Under the pieces are notes generated by a model. The model had not been told where the DNA came from and ran no database searches. It worked only from the letters and a program-made list of their open reading frames with translations. A stretch of DNA of 64,000 bases from Lycium barbarum. Taxonomy: Eukaryota; Streptophyta; Magnoliopsida; Solanales; Solanaceae. A program made the position numbers and the translations under genes. The DNA is taken from positions 80,310,307-80,374,306 of the forward strand of contig NC_083339.1 in the NCBI RefSeq assembly GCF_019175385.1, written 5' to 3'. Below, in pieces: positions 10,509 to 22,615 of this stretch (its first letter is position 1; each line of letters starts with the position of its first letter).

Positions 10509-11685
10509 CCAAGGTGCTTTCGCCACTCTTGGGAATCTGGAAATCCAGGACGAAAGGTAGTCGTACGAATAGGTGAAAGGTGAATGTTGGGGATTGCGAA
10601 GGCTAAAATAGTAATTGTTAAGGAGAGATGCATTACGAGAGTGTTTCGGAAGTCGTCAAGACCCCAACCTGCTCCAGATTACGTGATAAAGGTCATGTGG
10701 GGAAGTGGATGCTAATATACCAGCATTAGGGCACCGAAATGCATTAAAGTTTCGAGGTTAAGCGTGCTAGGGTGAGAGCAATTTTAGGATGGGTGACCCC
10801 CTGGGAAGTGTAGTAAAAGTTCTATAAATGTAGATATAGGAGACGAATGTGAAATTAGGGCAACCTAAAGGAAATTAGAGTATGTGGAGCGGTTAGAAAC
10901 CTTATAGGGGTCGCGTAGGCTGAGACGGACTAGACTGGTGAAAAGGAAAAAGGCGCAACACAGCTCTGGAATCAGAGTAAGTTTGAATAGCGTTTGGAAA
11001 TGTTTGTGAGCGAAATGGTAGTAAATATACATATATATATACATATGACATCTCATTTGTGACTGTATCGATCGATAGGTGAATCCCAGCAACCAGTGTT
11101 GCGATGTATAGAAGACACTAACCGAACGGAATTCAAGAGACAGAGTGAAAGACATAAGTACAGATGTTACAGGGTAAAACTGATACTGGATCTACCACTA
11201 GTTAAGGCTCGAAAGTCCTAATACAGTGATATTCGGGAACAAAAAGAAAGTGAGTACGTAGAGAGTAAGGAGCTTCGAAGTATCAGAAATATCAAAGGAA
11301 GGACCAGGATAATGAGCAGTTGACCAAAAAAAAAAAAACCCCCATTGTGTGGAATGAGAGATTCATGTGAAGATCGAGAGGTTCGACTATAAAAAAAACG
11401 GGATGAAAGATAGAGAACGGGCATGAAGGAAAGGACGTAGAAATAAATTGACAACGAGTGTAATATGAGGCAGATATAGGGAGAAAATACGGAAGACACC
11501 TGGAGAGGTCAACAAATATAAAAAGGACAACCGAGACGGCACCATATGAAGCTTTGTATAGCAAGAAGTGCAAGTCACCAATCGGTTGGTTCGATGTTGG
11601 CGGAACTAAGTTAATCGTCCCATGGCCTACAGGCAACCTAAGCTTCTAAAACGGATATGTTAAGTGATCGTATGTGACAACTATA
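10509..11685 (+). mobile_element. Family A internal region, strongly decayed pol remnant
   Basis: No long frame survives. One short piece near 11545-11620 can still be read as the integrase C-terminal motif APYEALY followed by SPIGWFDVGGTKL. The canonical Tekay pol is about 4 kb, so most of RT, RNase H and integrase has been deleted or scrambled. There is an A-run at 11326-11338. The rest is unreadable. Confidence 0.6.
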
Positions 11686-11766
11686 AAGAAGACCTCCCCG
11701 AAGTATTATAATACACCATGAGGCCAGTTCAACATTCGAGGACGAATGTTCTAAAGGGGGGGAGGA
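11686..11766 (+). promoter_or_regulatory. Family A 3' tail: PPT-adjacent hairpin and polypurine tract
   Basis: Contains the stem ACATTCG-AGGA-CGAATGT at 11732-11749 and then CTAAAGGGGGGGGAGGA, the polypurine tract that primes plus-strand DNA, immediately before the LTR start. It is nearly identical to 5811-5891. Confidence 0.85.
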
Positions 11767-14562
11767 TGTTATATCACGCATTTTGTACATTCGGATAATT
11801 CAAGACAAATGCAAGAAGTTAAGGACAAGGCTATATTTTGATCTTGTTTAATACACAAGTTGTGTATGAAATTTTTTGATGTGGAAATATTAAGTAAAGC
11901 TAGGGGTAAAAAGGGAAATTCACAAGGTGGCCTATGGAAATCTTAAGGAAAATTTGGGGTTAAAAGTTGATTTTGGAAAACTTGAAATTCTTGAAATAAT
12001 AGGCCAATTAGACCGTGTAAATGGAGTGGGCTTAGTCCCACATAGAAGCTTAATGAATAAGATAAAAGATGACTAAGTCATCATATTTTTCATCTTTATC
12101 CCTAGAAATTTCAAGAAACTTGGAGAACAAAAAAAAAAAGGAGAAAAATAAGAGGCCATTCGGCCATACCCAACCAAATAAGAACCTTGGAGAAAAAATT
12201 GATCAAAAATTATTTTCTTCTAGCTAAACAACCAATTGGAAGGTCCCTAGCAAAGTGAAGTGGTCATTGGAGCAAGTAAAACATTTATTCTTGCAAGCTA
12301 CAAATCCTAGCCAAGTGAGAAGTTAAGGGAAAAAGGTAAGGTTTAATCCTCTTCTTATATGTTATGGATAATTATGTATGTTGTAGTATGTAAAAGTGGA
12401 TGAAATTCATGAAAATATGAATGTTATATGTGGCCGTGTAGGTATGGTGTGGTGTGGAAGAGAATGAATCAAATTTTACTTAGTATTTTGGTGGATGTTG
12501 TAATGGAATCTATGATGGAAATGAAAGTTTGATGATTCTAGTTGAAGTTGTAAGTATATGAGAGTTGTTTAGAAGCTAATGTGATGTTAAAAAAAAATCA
12601 TTTCTTGTATTTATGGAAAATGATGTTGTTAGTGTGTAAATTGTTGGTATGGTTCATGAACTTGAAGGAAGGAAATGTGTTGTTATCGTTCTTGTTGCAT
12701 TTGGAAGATTTCGGGTGGAATGGCATATTGGTTGGATTATTTTGAATATTGTGCGGATTGTTTGAAGTGTTCTTGAATATTGTTTGAATGGTTTTGGTTA
12801 GTACTTGAATATGTGAGCAATTGTGAATTGACCATAAATGAAACGCCATCGAAGTTTGCAGAAAGAAGTTGCTAACGTTAGTATGCGTTTTGAATTGATT
12901 ATGGATATTGTTAGAATAACTGTTGGTATTGTTGTTGATGATTTGGCCGAGTTGGATTCTCGGGGTTAGTTTTATTTACAGGGAAATGCTGCCGAAATTT
13001 CTGCAAATAAAGTATTGGTTGAAGATTGAACTTTTAAGTATCTATAGCTAATGTTCGGTATATACTAATATTGTTGTAGATCTTGCGAAGCCAAGGATTT
13101 AAATTCGGATTAGCTTAAGAAGCGGGCAACGTATGTAAGGCTTACCCTTTCTTTCTTTTGGCATGATCATTATGAAACAAGTAGGTGACGCATATGTATG
13201 ACTTCAAAGAGATTCCTATTCTTAGAGCCACTAGGATGGCTAACGTTCTTGATTTCCATAAGCTGGTTCATATGGTCTTGATGCGTATCTATAATGTCCG
13301 AAGTCCGGTTGATATGTTTCCGAATGGCATTCGAGAGATAATTGATATGACTAATGTCTTGATTTTCAAATGATAGCACGTTTGATTATTCCATCGAGTC
13401 TTTGATACATTTTGATGCGTACATATGGTTCCAAAAGCTCTATCTGATTTGATCCGTAACGATATTCGAAAGGTACCTAACATGATTGTTACTTTGATTT
13501 TCCAAAAATGGCTTCTGAAACGTTCGTAGAAGGTTCTGTACTTCAAACGCTCATAACTTTCTTATGCTAAATCGGATTGACTCGAAACTTGTTTTTGAGC
13601 CTTCAAGGTGAGACAAAGCCATGATGATTATTCCATAATATATTCGGAGGTTACCGACCTTACGTCACTCCGATAGAGACATAACATTCTTTGGGCTCTC
13701 CTGCATGCTGCTTACATGATATATGTATATGATACATGAACATGATATATGTATAAGTATATGGGGTAAGGGAAAAGGTGAGGCGCTATAGACGCATAGC
13801 CACCTGATTAGTTGGTATAATATGATATCGTCCCGGACGCGGGATATATGGATAAATGGATCGGGCTGCACGCTCCGCAACAATATAATATATATAAATG
13901 GATCGGGCTGCACGTTCCGCAGCAATATAATATATAAATGGATCGGGCTGCACGTTCCGCGGCACTAAGCATGCATGGTACCCGCCAAAAGGCACTCATA
14001 TGTACAGGTTGCTCTTCTATCTCATGATATGCTCTATATTTCCTTTATGTCATTATTCATGCTATGTATCCCTCGTATGTTATTATTCATGCCTTACATG
14101 CTCGGTACATTACTCGTACTGACGTCCCTTCTTGTGGACGCTGCGTTTCATGCCACGCAGGTAAGCAGGTAGACGGGTTCGATCCCTAGGAGCTCCACCA
14201 GCGATATATTGAGAGCGCTCTAGTTGTTCTGGAGCTTCAGTTTATCGGTACTACTTTTGTGTATATATTTGGGCACGGCAGAACCCGGCCCTCCTTGTGC
14301 ATCTATGTATCTTGTTTAGAGGCTCGTAGACAGATATGTGCAGTCAGATGTTTCACAATCTTGTTCGTCCTTGTCGCTGTATAATATGTTAGTAAAGTTT
14401 ATTGACACTTGTTTACGAGTATGCTATTGATGATGGTGCTGAGTAAAGTAATGACGGTATCGTCCATACGGCCCACTCAGTAGTAAGAGTAAGATGCGAG
14501 ATAAGAGGTACTCGGTATAGTAGTATCGGGTACCCGTCACGACTTCTAGTGGGGTCGTGACA
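11767..14562 (+). mobile_element. Family A LTR, copy 2 (2796 bp)
   Basis: Starts TGTTATATCACG and ends GGGTCGTGACA. It differs from copy 1 by scattered substitutions, loss of one tandem unit and loss of the TA microsatellite, which gives the 72-bp length difference. At its right end the sequence returns to the Athila env-like ORF. No matching 5-bp target duplication can be found because the left end of the insertion is not an LTR. Confidence 0.92.
14103..14162 (+). promoter_or_regulatory. Triple-hairpin LTR module (family A copy 2)
   Basis: Same three stems as 8300-8360 with identical pairing arms, again ending in CAGGT, about 400 bp before the LTR end. Confidence 0.7.
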
Positions 14563-14565
14563 AGG

Positions 14566-15776
14566 CGATTGTAGTGGCTTCCATCATGTCCCGGTATACA
14601 GTTGATGTAGGAAAATTGATAGCTGATGAGGTTCGAGTGCGGGCAACTCAGCCTGGTCTTTCATTGGTTTTCCCATGCTTGATTACGGCCCTTTGTCTGC
14701 AGCCTGACATCCAGCAGTTTCCATAATGGGACCATAAGCTGGAGGAAAAACACATCTCCAGTTTGATAAAGAGCAAAGATAAAGAGGTTAAGGATAGGTT
14801 GGCAGCAGCCCGATGGGGTGTGACAGCCCCAGAAGTTGTGTCATATGAGTATGATCAGCATGAGGAGGAGGGTACGACATTAGAGGAGACCACTGCGGGT
14901 TTTGAGACTGCTGCCATGACAGTACCAGCTCCTACAGCGGGTCCGGAGTCATCGTCGAGCCCCACCTTCTCCGCAGCTCCTGGTGTTGCTACTGAGCCGG
15001 TTCCCACGACTGCACCACCTGCTACAAGGGCCACTTCCACGTCTACGGCACTTCCTGGAGGTATAATGATTCCATTCAACAGACAGAACTTCCATGACTC
15101 CTATGTAAAGGCAAACAGAGCCGATCGACAGATCATTAGCCTACTAGGGGAGTTGGAGGAAGTTATAGCACGGGCAGTTCGGAAGGAGCTAGAGCCGCTA
15201 CAGGAATCCCTTACCCAGTCTCACCATCAAATTCACTCCAGAATTGATGGGATTGAGAGACGAGTACTTAAGTTGGAGAGGGTATCGCAATCAGCAGACC
15301 TGAGATCAGTGAAGAGGGATATTACTCAGCTCACGGACGATGTCCTTGCACCTCAGGTCAAGGAGGGGGTAATGTTTGAGAGCCCCTCCCAATCAGCTAT
15401 GCCGATTGACTTGGCATCCTTAGTGCCAGTGGTGCGACTTTCTAGGGAGGAGCCCTCCACCCAAGATAGAGGCAAGAGGCCGAGGGCAGAGGATGATGAT
15501 GAAGAGGTCGACATAGTGGAGTTAGAAGAGCGCCAGCTGCGTCTTGCCACACGGCAATCTATGGTGGATTTCCACTACACAGGGGCATCGAGCAGTTTGG
15601 ATCCCCCTGTTGAGCAGACGGTACCTAGCACTCAGGTACCAGAGGAGGCCGGGACTTCTGTTCTACCAGCGGACCCACTTCCGCAGACTCAGACCGAGCC
15701 TCCCAGCAGCATAATTGACCCAGTACCCACTGAGACTGATGCAGTGGGAGCTCAGCAGGAGGAGCACCACACATAG
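14566..15776 (+). pseudogene. Athila env-like ORF, C-terminal part
   Basis: Continues the ORF broken at about 5811. It begins near AIVVASIMSRYTVDVGKLIADE, has an in-frame TAA near 14724, and then stays open for 337 codons to the TAG at 15774. The C-terminal region is Pro/Ser/Thr-rich (about 14900-15060), then a possible coiled-coil segment with LGELEEVIARAVRKELEPL (about 15150), an acidic patch EDDDEEVDIVELEERQ (about 15500) and a Pro/Thr-rich tail. No convincing signal peptide or membrane anchor is visible, so an envelope role is not supported here. Confidence 0.75.
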
Positions 15777-17332
15777 TGTGCCTCAGGTAGTCCTATCCCT
15801 TGTTTTGTTTTTGCTTACACTGATGCACTGAGGGCAGTGCATGCTTCTTTAGTTGGGGGTGGGACTATTTGATAGTAGTATAGTGTCAATATGTGTTTAG
15901 GAACCCCCTAGGCTTTTCTTTGCCAGAGTTCTTTTCCAGAGGGGGGTTTTATTTTTGTTGAAACTGGCATGTTTAGGATGTTGCTTAGGTTGAGTAGAGT
16001 AATTTTGACTTATATGGTGTTACTTTGTAACTGATGGCATGTGTTGTGGTTTGTTTGAAATTTTGGACCCCTCGGAATTTTTAAAAATGCATACTTAGAA
16101 CAGTTATTGTTTGACATGATTGATTCTTTATATGACATTGTGATTATTGGGGTATTGTGTGTGATGAATGACTACTTAGGAGGTCACAAGTGTAAAAATG
16201 ATTGTCCTTATGCCAATGTGTGTGTGAGTGTTAATTTAATTCTGTTTAAGCATGTATAATCTAGAACTTGCCTGGTTGGTCTTGTTTGAAATCCGAAAGT
16301 TAGTTTGGTTGTGAAATGATCTTAGGCTTTCTTTGTGTAAATAGTCACTTTGCCTAAATAAGCCTCACCAAAAGCTGAAAATATCACTAGTTTCCCTTTT
16401 GAGCCTTTTGACCTTTTTCTTGATACATCGAATGAAACCTCACCCGTTGTGAAATATATCCATCTTCGCACTCGTTCCCTCCTTGATACTACTAGAAAGA
16501 CGAGGCAAAGCGCCTAAGTTGGGGGTGAATTAAATGTGAAGTAGATGTAAGAACATATGTTAGGGGTGGTGGAGTTTGCTAGTAGAGAGTCGATGTGGTA
16601 GTTGCATATATATAGATAAAATAAAATAAAAAATAAAAAAAAATCAAAAAATTGAAACGCAAAAAGAATTGTCAGTTGGATAGGAATAAAACCACATCGA
16701 GGTCGAAAACTTGAAAGAAAATAAAGGGGTTGGAAAGAAAAGAGGCGAATCAAGGTGAAGAGATGTTGTAGCGTCAAGGAGGGTGAGTCACTAATATCCA
16801 AAAAGTATTCTACCCGTCCCTAATCCTACATTACAAGCCGAAACTAGTCCTAATGTGATCACAACCGAACGAGCCTACGATGAGAACATAGAAAATAAGG
16901 GCAAGCCTATGGTATTTGCATGTGTAAATATGAATTTCTTTGTGAGTGTGAGTGTTTTTCTCCTCTCTTTCATCTTCGTCCCTTTCTTGTTGTATATATG
17001 TGTGTTGGGACATTCTTTGGTCTGTGTGAGGGCATAAGGATGAGAATTGAGCAAAATAAAGTGACCGTCTAAAGTAGCGTTTGTGTGCATCATAATATGT
17101 TCGATAATGTAATGTCATGCATTGAAGCTTCATTGTTAGTCATAATATTCTCGAGTGGTGCATATGGGTTAAAATAGGAAATGGGGTGGTCTGTGGAAGG
17201 AAAACGTGCATGCCAGGAGTTCAGAGTCAAAACCAATGTAGACATCAGTACTCTGCAATATCTAAGTGGTAGATTGAGTCATTGTGTTGTGCGACTTGCT
17301 TGAGGACAAGCAAAGACTTTAAGTTGGGGTGT
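15777..17332 (+). mobile_element. Athila 3' non-coding region and polypurine tract
   Basis: Long untranslated stretch between the env-like ORF and the LTR. Purine-rich motifs TTAGTTGGGGGTGGG (about 15850) and CTAAGTTGGGGGTGAA (about 16515) resemble internal polypurine tracts. The final TTTAAGTTGGGGTG at 17319-17332 is directly before the LTR and is the likely functional tract. Short open frames here are not conserved-looking. A low-complexity AT-rich and A-rich patch lies near 16615-16650. Confidence 0.7.
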
Positions 17333-18752
17333 TGATGTGTCGTGAAATTATGGCACATTCGATGCTTTTTGGCTATGAGTTTTACTTGTTTTTAAGCAAG
17401 TTTTGGTATTTTTGATGTGTTTGTGACATGTTGCAGATGTTTGACGTATTTCGGGAGCAAGTCAAGTAAATGGAGTAAAACGTTGTGAAAAGAAGAGAAA
17501 ACTAACTGCAGCCGGATCTTACGAAGGAACATACGGACCGTATAAAATTCACGGTCCGTGAAATCCAGCGTAGAAACTTAACAGAAAGGGTTCAAACTTG
17601 AAGTAGAAGTCCGGGAAGAAGTACGGACCGTATAACGGTCCGTAAAACTCACCGTATGTTGGTTCCAGAAGAGTCTTAAAAGAGAAGAGGATTTACGGCA
17701 AATTATACGGACCGTATAATATTTACGGTCCGTAAAATTGGTTCGTGCAATTTGGCAACTGGAGAGATTTACGGAAGACTTTTAATAATTCTACGGACCG
17801 TACAAAATGTATGGTCCGTACATTGTTCCGTCGAGGGCAATTTTGCCAATCCTATTTTGCACGGCTGGGACTCTTATAAATACCTGATTTTAGGTCTCTT
17901 GTCAATACCTTACTACAGAACTCAGTTTTATTATTCCTTAGCATTAGTTACTCATAGTTTTGAATGTTTTTGGAAATTACAAACAATTACAAGTAACTTC
18001 TCAAGTCCAATCAATCAATTGTAAGCATTATGCTTCCCATTATTTCTTATTGTTCTTCTTCTTCTATGAGTAGCTAATTTCCCTTACTAGGTTTGCGAAC
18101 CCAATGATGGGTGTTTTGTGATTGGTTTGTGATTGATATACACATAATGGATTATTAGGGTTTAGTTATTCTTCATTCTTCATTCATAATTAATGGTTGC
18201 AAACATTGATTAAAGCCATAAACCTTGATTTATTTGGGAAAATAATTAGGGTTGGTAAGAATAACTAACAAGGACTCAAAGCTTTAAACTTTGTTTAATA
18301 AATTCACTTAGGAATAAGAAGAATTTACTTGGCATGATTAATCGTTCTTCATAGTTACTTTCTTATATTTGGGAAAATCATAGAAAGACATAATCTTTAT
18401 TTATTGGGAAATAGTAGAGACTCACATAGAGATTAAGTGCATTCATATAATGATCCATTAGAAGTATATCAAGATCAGCACCCATGATCATACACCCTAT
18501 CTAGCGGGGACACAACCTTAGTTTCTTTTACCATAAATTTCCACCAAAGCAATAGATAGCAATTAGTTATACAAAAAAACAACTTTTACCAAAATATTCG
18601 GATTAAGACATTAGACCTAGAACTTAGCATCCTACGACTTTAGTAACCTTTTCACACCATATTCCCTGTGGGATTCGACCCCAACCTTGTTGGGTTACTA
18701 TATTTGACAACGTCCGTGTTACACCATTAATAGATGTAATTTGAGCGTATCA
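17333..18752 (+). mobile_element. Athila LTR (about 1420 bp)
   Basis: Begins TGATGTGTCGTGAAATTATG (the start could be 3 bp earlier, TGTTGATG) right after a polypurine tract, and ends GAGCGTATCA right before an Athila-type primer site. The termini form TGAT...ATCA. It contains the best preserved palindrome cluster of the window (17525-17830). It is preceded by Athila 3' sequence and followed by Athila 5' sequence, so it works as both the 3' end of one unit and the 5' end of another. Confidence 0.85.
17525..17830. repeat. Paired-palindrome cluster 4 (in Athila LTR)
   Basis: Four pairs, about 85-95 bp apart, of TACGGACCGTA and ACGGTCCGT palindromes separated by 0-9 bp, for example ATTATACGGACCGTATAAT followed by TTTACGGTCCGTAAA. 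Both members of most pairs are perfect or one mismatch off. It lies 190-500 bp from the LTR start, in U3. Confidence 0.85.
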
Positions 18753-18757
18753 AATTT

Positions 18758-18775
18758 TGGCGCCGTTGCCGGGGA
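18758..18775 (+). other. Primer binding site, Athila type (tRNA-Asp-like)
   Basis: TGGCGCCGTTGCCGGGGA, 5 bp after the LTR end, is the classic Athila primer site. It was likely read by tRNA-Asp, from memory of the family. Confidence 0.88.
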
Positions 18776-18872
18776 ATACGGTTTTGAAATTACTAAATAG
18801 TATTTGCTTTGATTAAAGTCTTTTGCTTATTCCATCACACCTTGTTTGCTACTCTGTGTAAACCAGGTGAAC

Positions 18873-19290
18873 ATGAATCAAAATCAGCAAAATCAACCTG
18901 CTGGTAACCAGGGGAATCGGTTGAACAATTAAGCGAATGAATCAGATGATGAGAATATTTTCGCTGAACTTGTTCCAGAGGAAGACTATGCATCTGCTAT
19001 TGTTCAACCTCGAGTTGGAGCTGCTACTGTGAAAATTGACTCCTCTCTATACCAGCTGTTGAAACTTGAAGGATACTTTCGGAACTCTACTGAGAATGAC
19101 CCTCAACGTCATTTGCAGAATTTTGTGGATGTGTGTGCTAATCACATCCAGAACAACGTTCCACAAGATGCTATTCGGTTGAGGTTATTCAAATATTCCT
19201 TAGCTGGAGAGGCAAGAACATGATTCGAGAAGCTGCCCCGAAATTCGATTACTTCATGGGTAGAGATGGTAGCTGCTTTGGAGGAAGACG
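18873..19290 (+). pseudogene. Athila gag, 5' fragment
   Basis: Starts ATG AAT CAA AAT CAG and reads as a short Asn/Gln-rich leader, an in-frame TAA near 18930, then the Athila capsid signature DSSLYQLLKLEGYFRNSTEN near 19040 and the block RLRLFKYSLAGEA near 19180. A TGA near 19222 (Trp or Arg expected) interrupts FEKLPRNSITSW. After about 19290 the homology stops and unrelated decayed sequence begins. Only the first quarter of a normal gag remains. Confidence 0.8.
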
Positions 19291-21111
19291 AGGGATAAAA
19301 AGAGCAAAGTGTGACCAAACGCTCCGTAGAATGTTTTGATGGATTCCAATGTCCCCATTAACTCGTTGATTCGGGAAATGTTCAGTCGTAAAAGGTAGAA
19401 CTAGAAGGGCCTTAAAAAAAAGGGGCAGCGATAATGGATATGTAATGCATAAGCGCTTCGTTTAAATGCAAAGCCCTCGATTAGCAGAAAGGAAAATAAG
19501 TCAAGCTATACGATGAGAGAATTCTGGTATTAGGGTTGGCCGAAGATTACTGATACTCAGGAGTTACTAGTGTATAAGAACACCCTTAAAAGGGGGGGGG
19601 GGGGGGGGGGGGGGGAGAGCAGATCTAGTCCTGAAATGAGGTATGGCATTGTCAAAATTCCAAGGAAAGAAAGATGTTAACTTAAAGAGGCCAAAATTTG
19701 GGACGTAGTGGCATATCAAGAATGCATTAAGAGGGAGCAGAGACGAATTAAAGATAAGCATACCACAAAGCAGGTATGAAAGGGAATTAAAAATGGATCT
19801 TCATGCGGACGTGAGATATGATATTTCTAGAGCAGGGAAATTTGTGCCGCACCTAAATAGGCAGCAACGTATCCTAAAAAGTAATAAAGAGAGTAAGAAA
19901 GGTCTGCAAGCTAACTACAAAGAGAATAACGAAATGGATGATGAGTACAAAGGACACTTTGGGTTACAACGGAAGAAAATCTTGATATTAAAGGAAAAAT
20001 ATGAGAATCTTAACAAAAGAGTAACGATAAGCGGTGTGGCGATCTCTAAATGGAGGAAGAACGATGTGGGTATAGATAGAAAGGCAGCAGCATCACCAGA
20101 AATTAGAAAGTATATCACGAGTCACTAACCATACTGAGTATAAGGGTATGTATTATAGAATTATATGAACTATCAGCGTAAGGTTATGCCCCGCAAAATG
20201 GGAATGGACACACCGGAAAAGCCAACAAGGAATGACAGCTAACTAAGTGATCACTGGAATAAGGAAGTCAAGGGTAAGTATATCATACCGATGTTGGAAA
20301 AGAAGCTGTGGTAAAGTGAGAATTGCCCTAACTTTATAATTATAAGTTATATTGCAAGATTTGAGGCAAAAGAATTAAAGGGAGAGTTTTGACAAGAACT
20401 CGAAGATATTATGAGCTATAGACCAGTTCGAACTATGATTATTAGTTCATCGCGATATATAATCCTGCTACGAGGAATAATAAAGATGGTGATGGAACAT
20501 TAGGAATCGTTAATAGATTATATTGAGGATATGGTTATAACTGATCATGGAAAGGAATTAAGATGGATGGTTGAAGAAACATAACTATTAAGAGTAAGGA
20601 TTTGTCAGTAGAGGAGTACCGCTGAACAAGCAGCTGGACGTTAGTATAAGAACATTTACGATGAATCAAAGAGCTTGGCTGATGAATTCCAAGGGGATAA
20701 TCTAGCATGTATCTAGGCTCAACAAGTACAAGTGGGGATAGCCAAGATAGTATCGGAGAAGTCAACAAAAGAAAGTGTTGTATTCGAGCAAGGGAGTTAT
20801 TCGTTACTAAAGAAATGAGGAACGAAGAGGAAGGATGCTCGCAAGACGGCGAGTAGCCGTGGTATGGCCAGTTAAACCACAGGAATGGAGACAGAATGAG
20901 AACGGAATACTAGTTGACTTGTGATTATATACATGAGGATTGAAGACAGTACGACTCACAAATGAATTTGATAAAGAACTAAGAAAGAACTGGACGAAAC
21001 TGACCAAATTATAGTATAAGTATACGGTAATTGAACAAAACAATTCAATGAGTCTATTGAGGATCGGCGCATTACAACATTCGAGGATGAATGTTTTTAA
21101 GGGGGGAAGGA
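19291..21111 (+). mobile_element. Family B internal region, unreadable remnant
   Basis: About 1.8 kb ahead of the family B LTR. No frame longer than about 110 codons exists and I recognise no gag or pol motif. At its end is the family-wide hairpin ACATTCG-AGGA-TGAATGT (21077-21094) and a polypurine tract AAGGGGGGAAGGA. It also contains an uninterrupted run of 24 G at 19592-19615 following TTAAAA. The junction with Athila gag at its left is not sharp. Confidence 0.5.
19592..19615 (+). repeat. 24-base poly-G tract
   Basis: An uninterrupted G run after CACCCTTAAAA. It resembles an over-expanded polypurine tract, but no LTR start follows it. Homopolymer length in an assembly is uncertain. Confidence 0.7.
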
Positions 21112-22387
21112 TGTTACACCCCGTATCTTCGAAGAAACACTTATCAAATTTGAAACATAAGTACGTTGAGTTATGATTAAGTAAAACCACTTTGGAATAT
21201 AAAGAGCAAGCATTATTAAGTGTATTTAATGAGTGAAGGATGTATATAAGGTATACCGGAAGGTTTTATAAGGAAATGAGGGGAAGAAATGGAGTAGTAC
21301 GACTTTGGAGAAAGGATGGAAAAAGTTTCGTGTGAAAATTTTGGTCCAACTTGGGGGAATAATATCTCTTAGCATATGAAGTGTTTTGAAGTGAAAAAAA
21401 GCCTAAAATGAAGTTCGTCGAGTCTAATTTCCAACACAACAAACTGCTCATTGATAGGACATCGGAGTAGAGAATTATGGACGTTACAAGTTCGGCTGAC
21501 AAAGCAGAAACGCGTGCTACAGTACTGCTACAGTAACCGACCTTCTACAGTAAACTGCTATAGTGACCCGACCCGAATTTGAACCTTATAAAGGGGGAAA
21601 ATCCCATTTTTTTCTTCATTAAAAATCAGTCCTTAAAGCTCAGCAAACACAGAGGGGCATTTGTGTCATAAAAAGTTAAGACCAATAGTGAGTCTAACGA
21701 TAGTGTGAATCCTCTTGGATGAAGATTGCAAGACCGAAAATAGGTGGAAGAACCGAGACGTGAATTTTTAGGAATGTTAAGCCTTGTTTCTTTCTTTCAA
21801 AGGCATGATTCCTATGTTATGATTCCATAAATATTTCCATAACCTCCTTATGTCTAAAAGTTAGAATTTCATGATTCAAGGGCATGACTCCTTTTCTGAT
21901 AATCCATAAATGCTTTCCAAAATGTCCGTATTTTCCAAACCAGAGATTTATGACTCTGTAAGCTCTTATGACAACAACGATGGACATGTTTTTAAAATGA
22001 TAACGATGATGTCAAAGATGAGAATATTTCTATGATGATCATGATGACGACAATTTCATGTTTAAGAATCCCAAGCTTATGAGTTCAATGTGAATATGAG
22101 AATGTTGAGCTACTTCTTAATTTTCTCCATTTTATTCATTGATGATGACCCTATTTGTAAAGGCTCCAAAGTGTATGAATTGACGCTTTATGAGATTTAT
22201 GATCTTATTCTATGTTTTCCCTTGATGTTATTCTTCATTGATAGTCTCACCTCATAATGCTAGTTCCTTCAAGGTGAGACATGACGGTCACGATTATTCC
22301 ATAATATAATCAGAGGTTAGCGACCTTACGTCACTCCGATAGAGTCATAGCTTTTGATTGGGCTCTTATGCATGCTTATGTTATGAT

Positions 22388-22615
22388 GATTACACCGCGC
22401 CTATACGGCCGGGAAGAACCACTACGGTGAGCGTAGTGGGCAGCTTATGGATGATTACACCGTGCCTATACGGCCAGGCAGCACCACTATGGTGGGCGTA
22501 GTGGGCGGCTTATGGATAATGATAAGTAACATTGTGTCTATATGGCACAGGCAGCACCACTAGTGGGCGGCGTGAGATAATTACCCCAGACGCAGGAGGC
22601 CCAGACGCGGGCTAA
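22388..22615 (+). repeat. Tandem repeat in family B LTR
   Basis: Three diverged units of about 60-70 bp, each containing a CCTATACGGCC-like motif, GCACCACTA and GCGTAGTGGGCGGCTTATGG. They sit just upstream of the hairpin module, the position where family A also carries its private tandem repeat. Confidence 0.8.

Noticed and set aside
5041..15776. Calling the split Athila ORF a viral envelope gene
   Set aside because: Neither half shows a signal peptide, membrane anchor or cleavage site. Only its position suggests 'env-like'.
19793..20128. 111-codon Lys-rich frame as a host gene
   Set aside because: No recognisable motif, lies in the decayed body of family B just ahead of its PPT and LTR, and its length is possible by chance in A-rich DNA.
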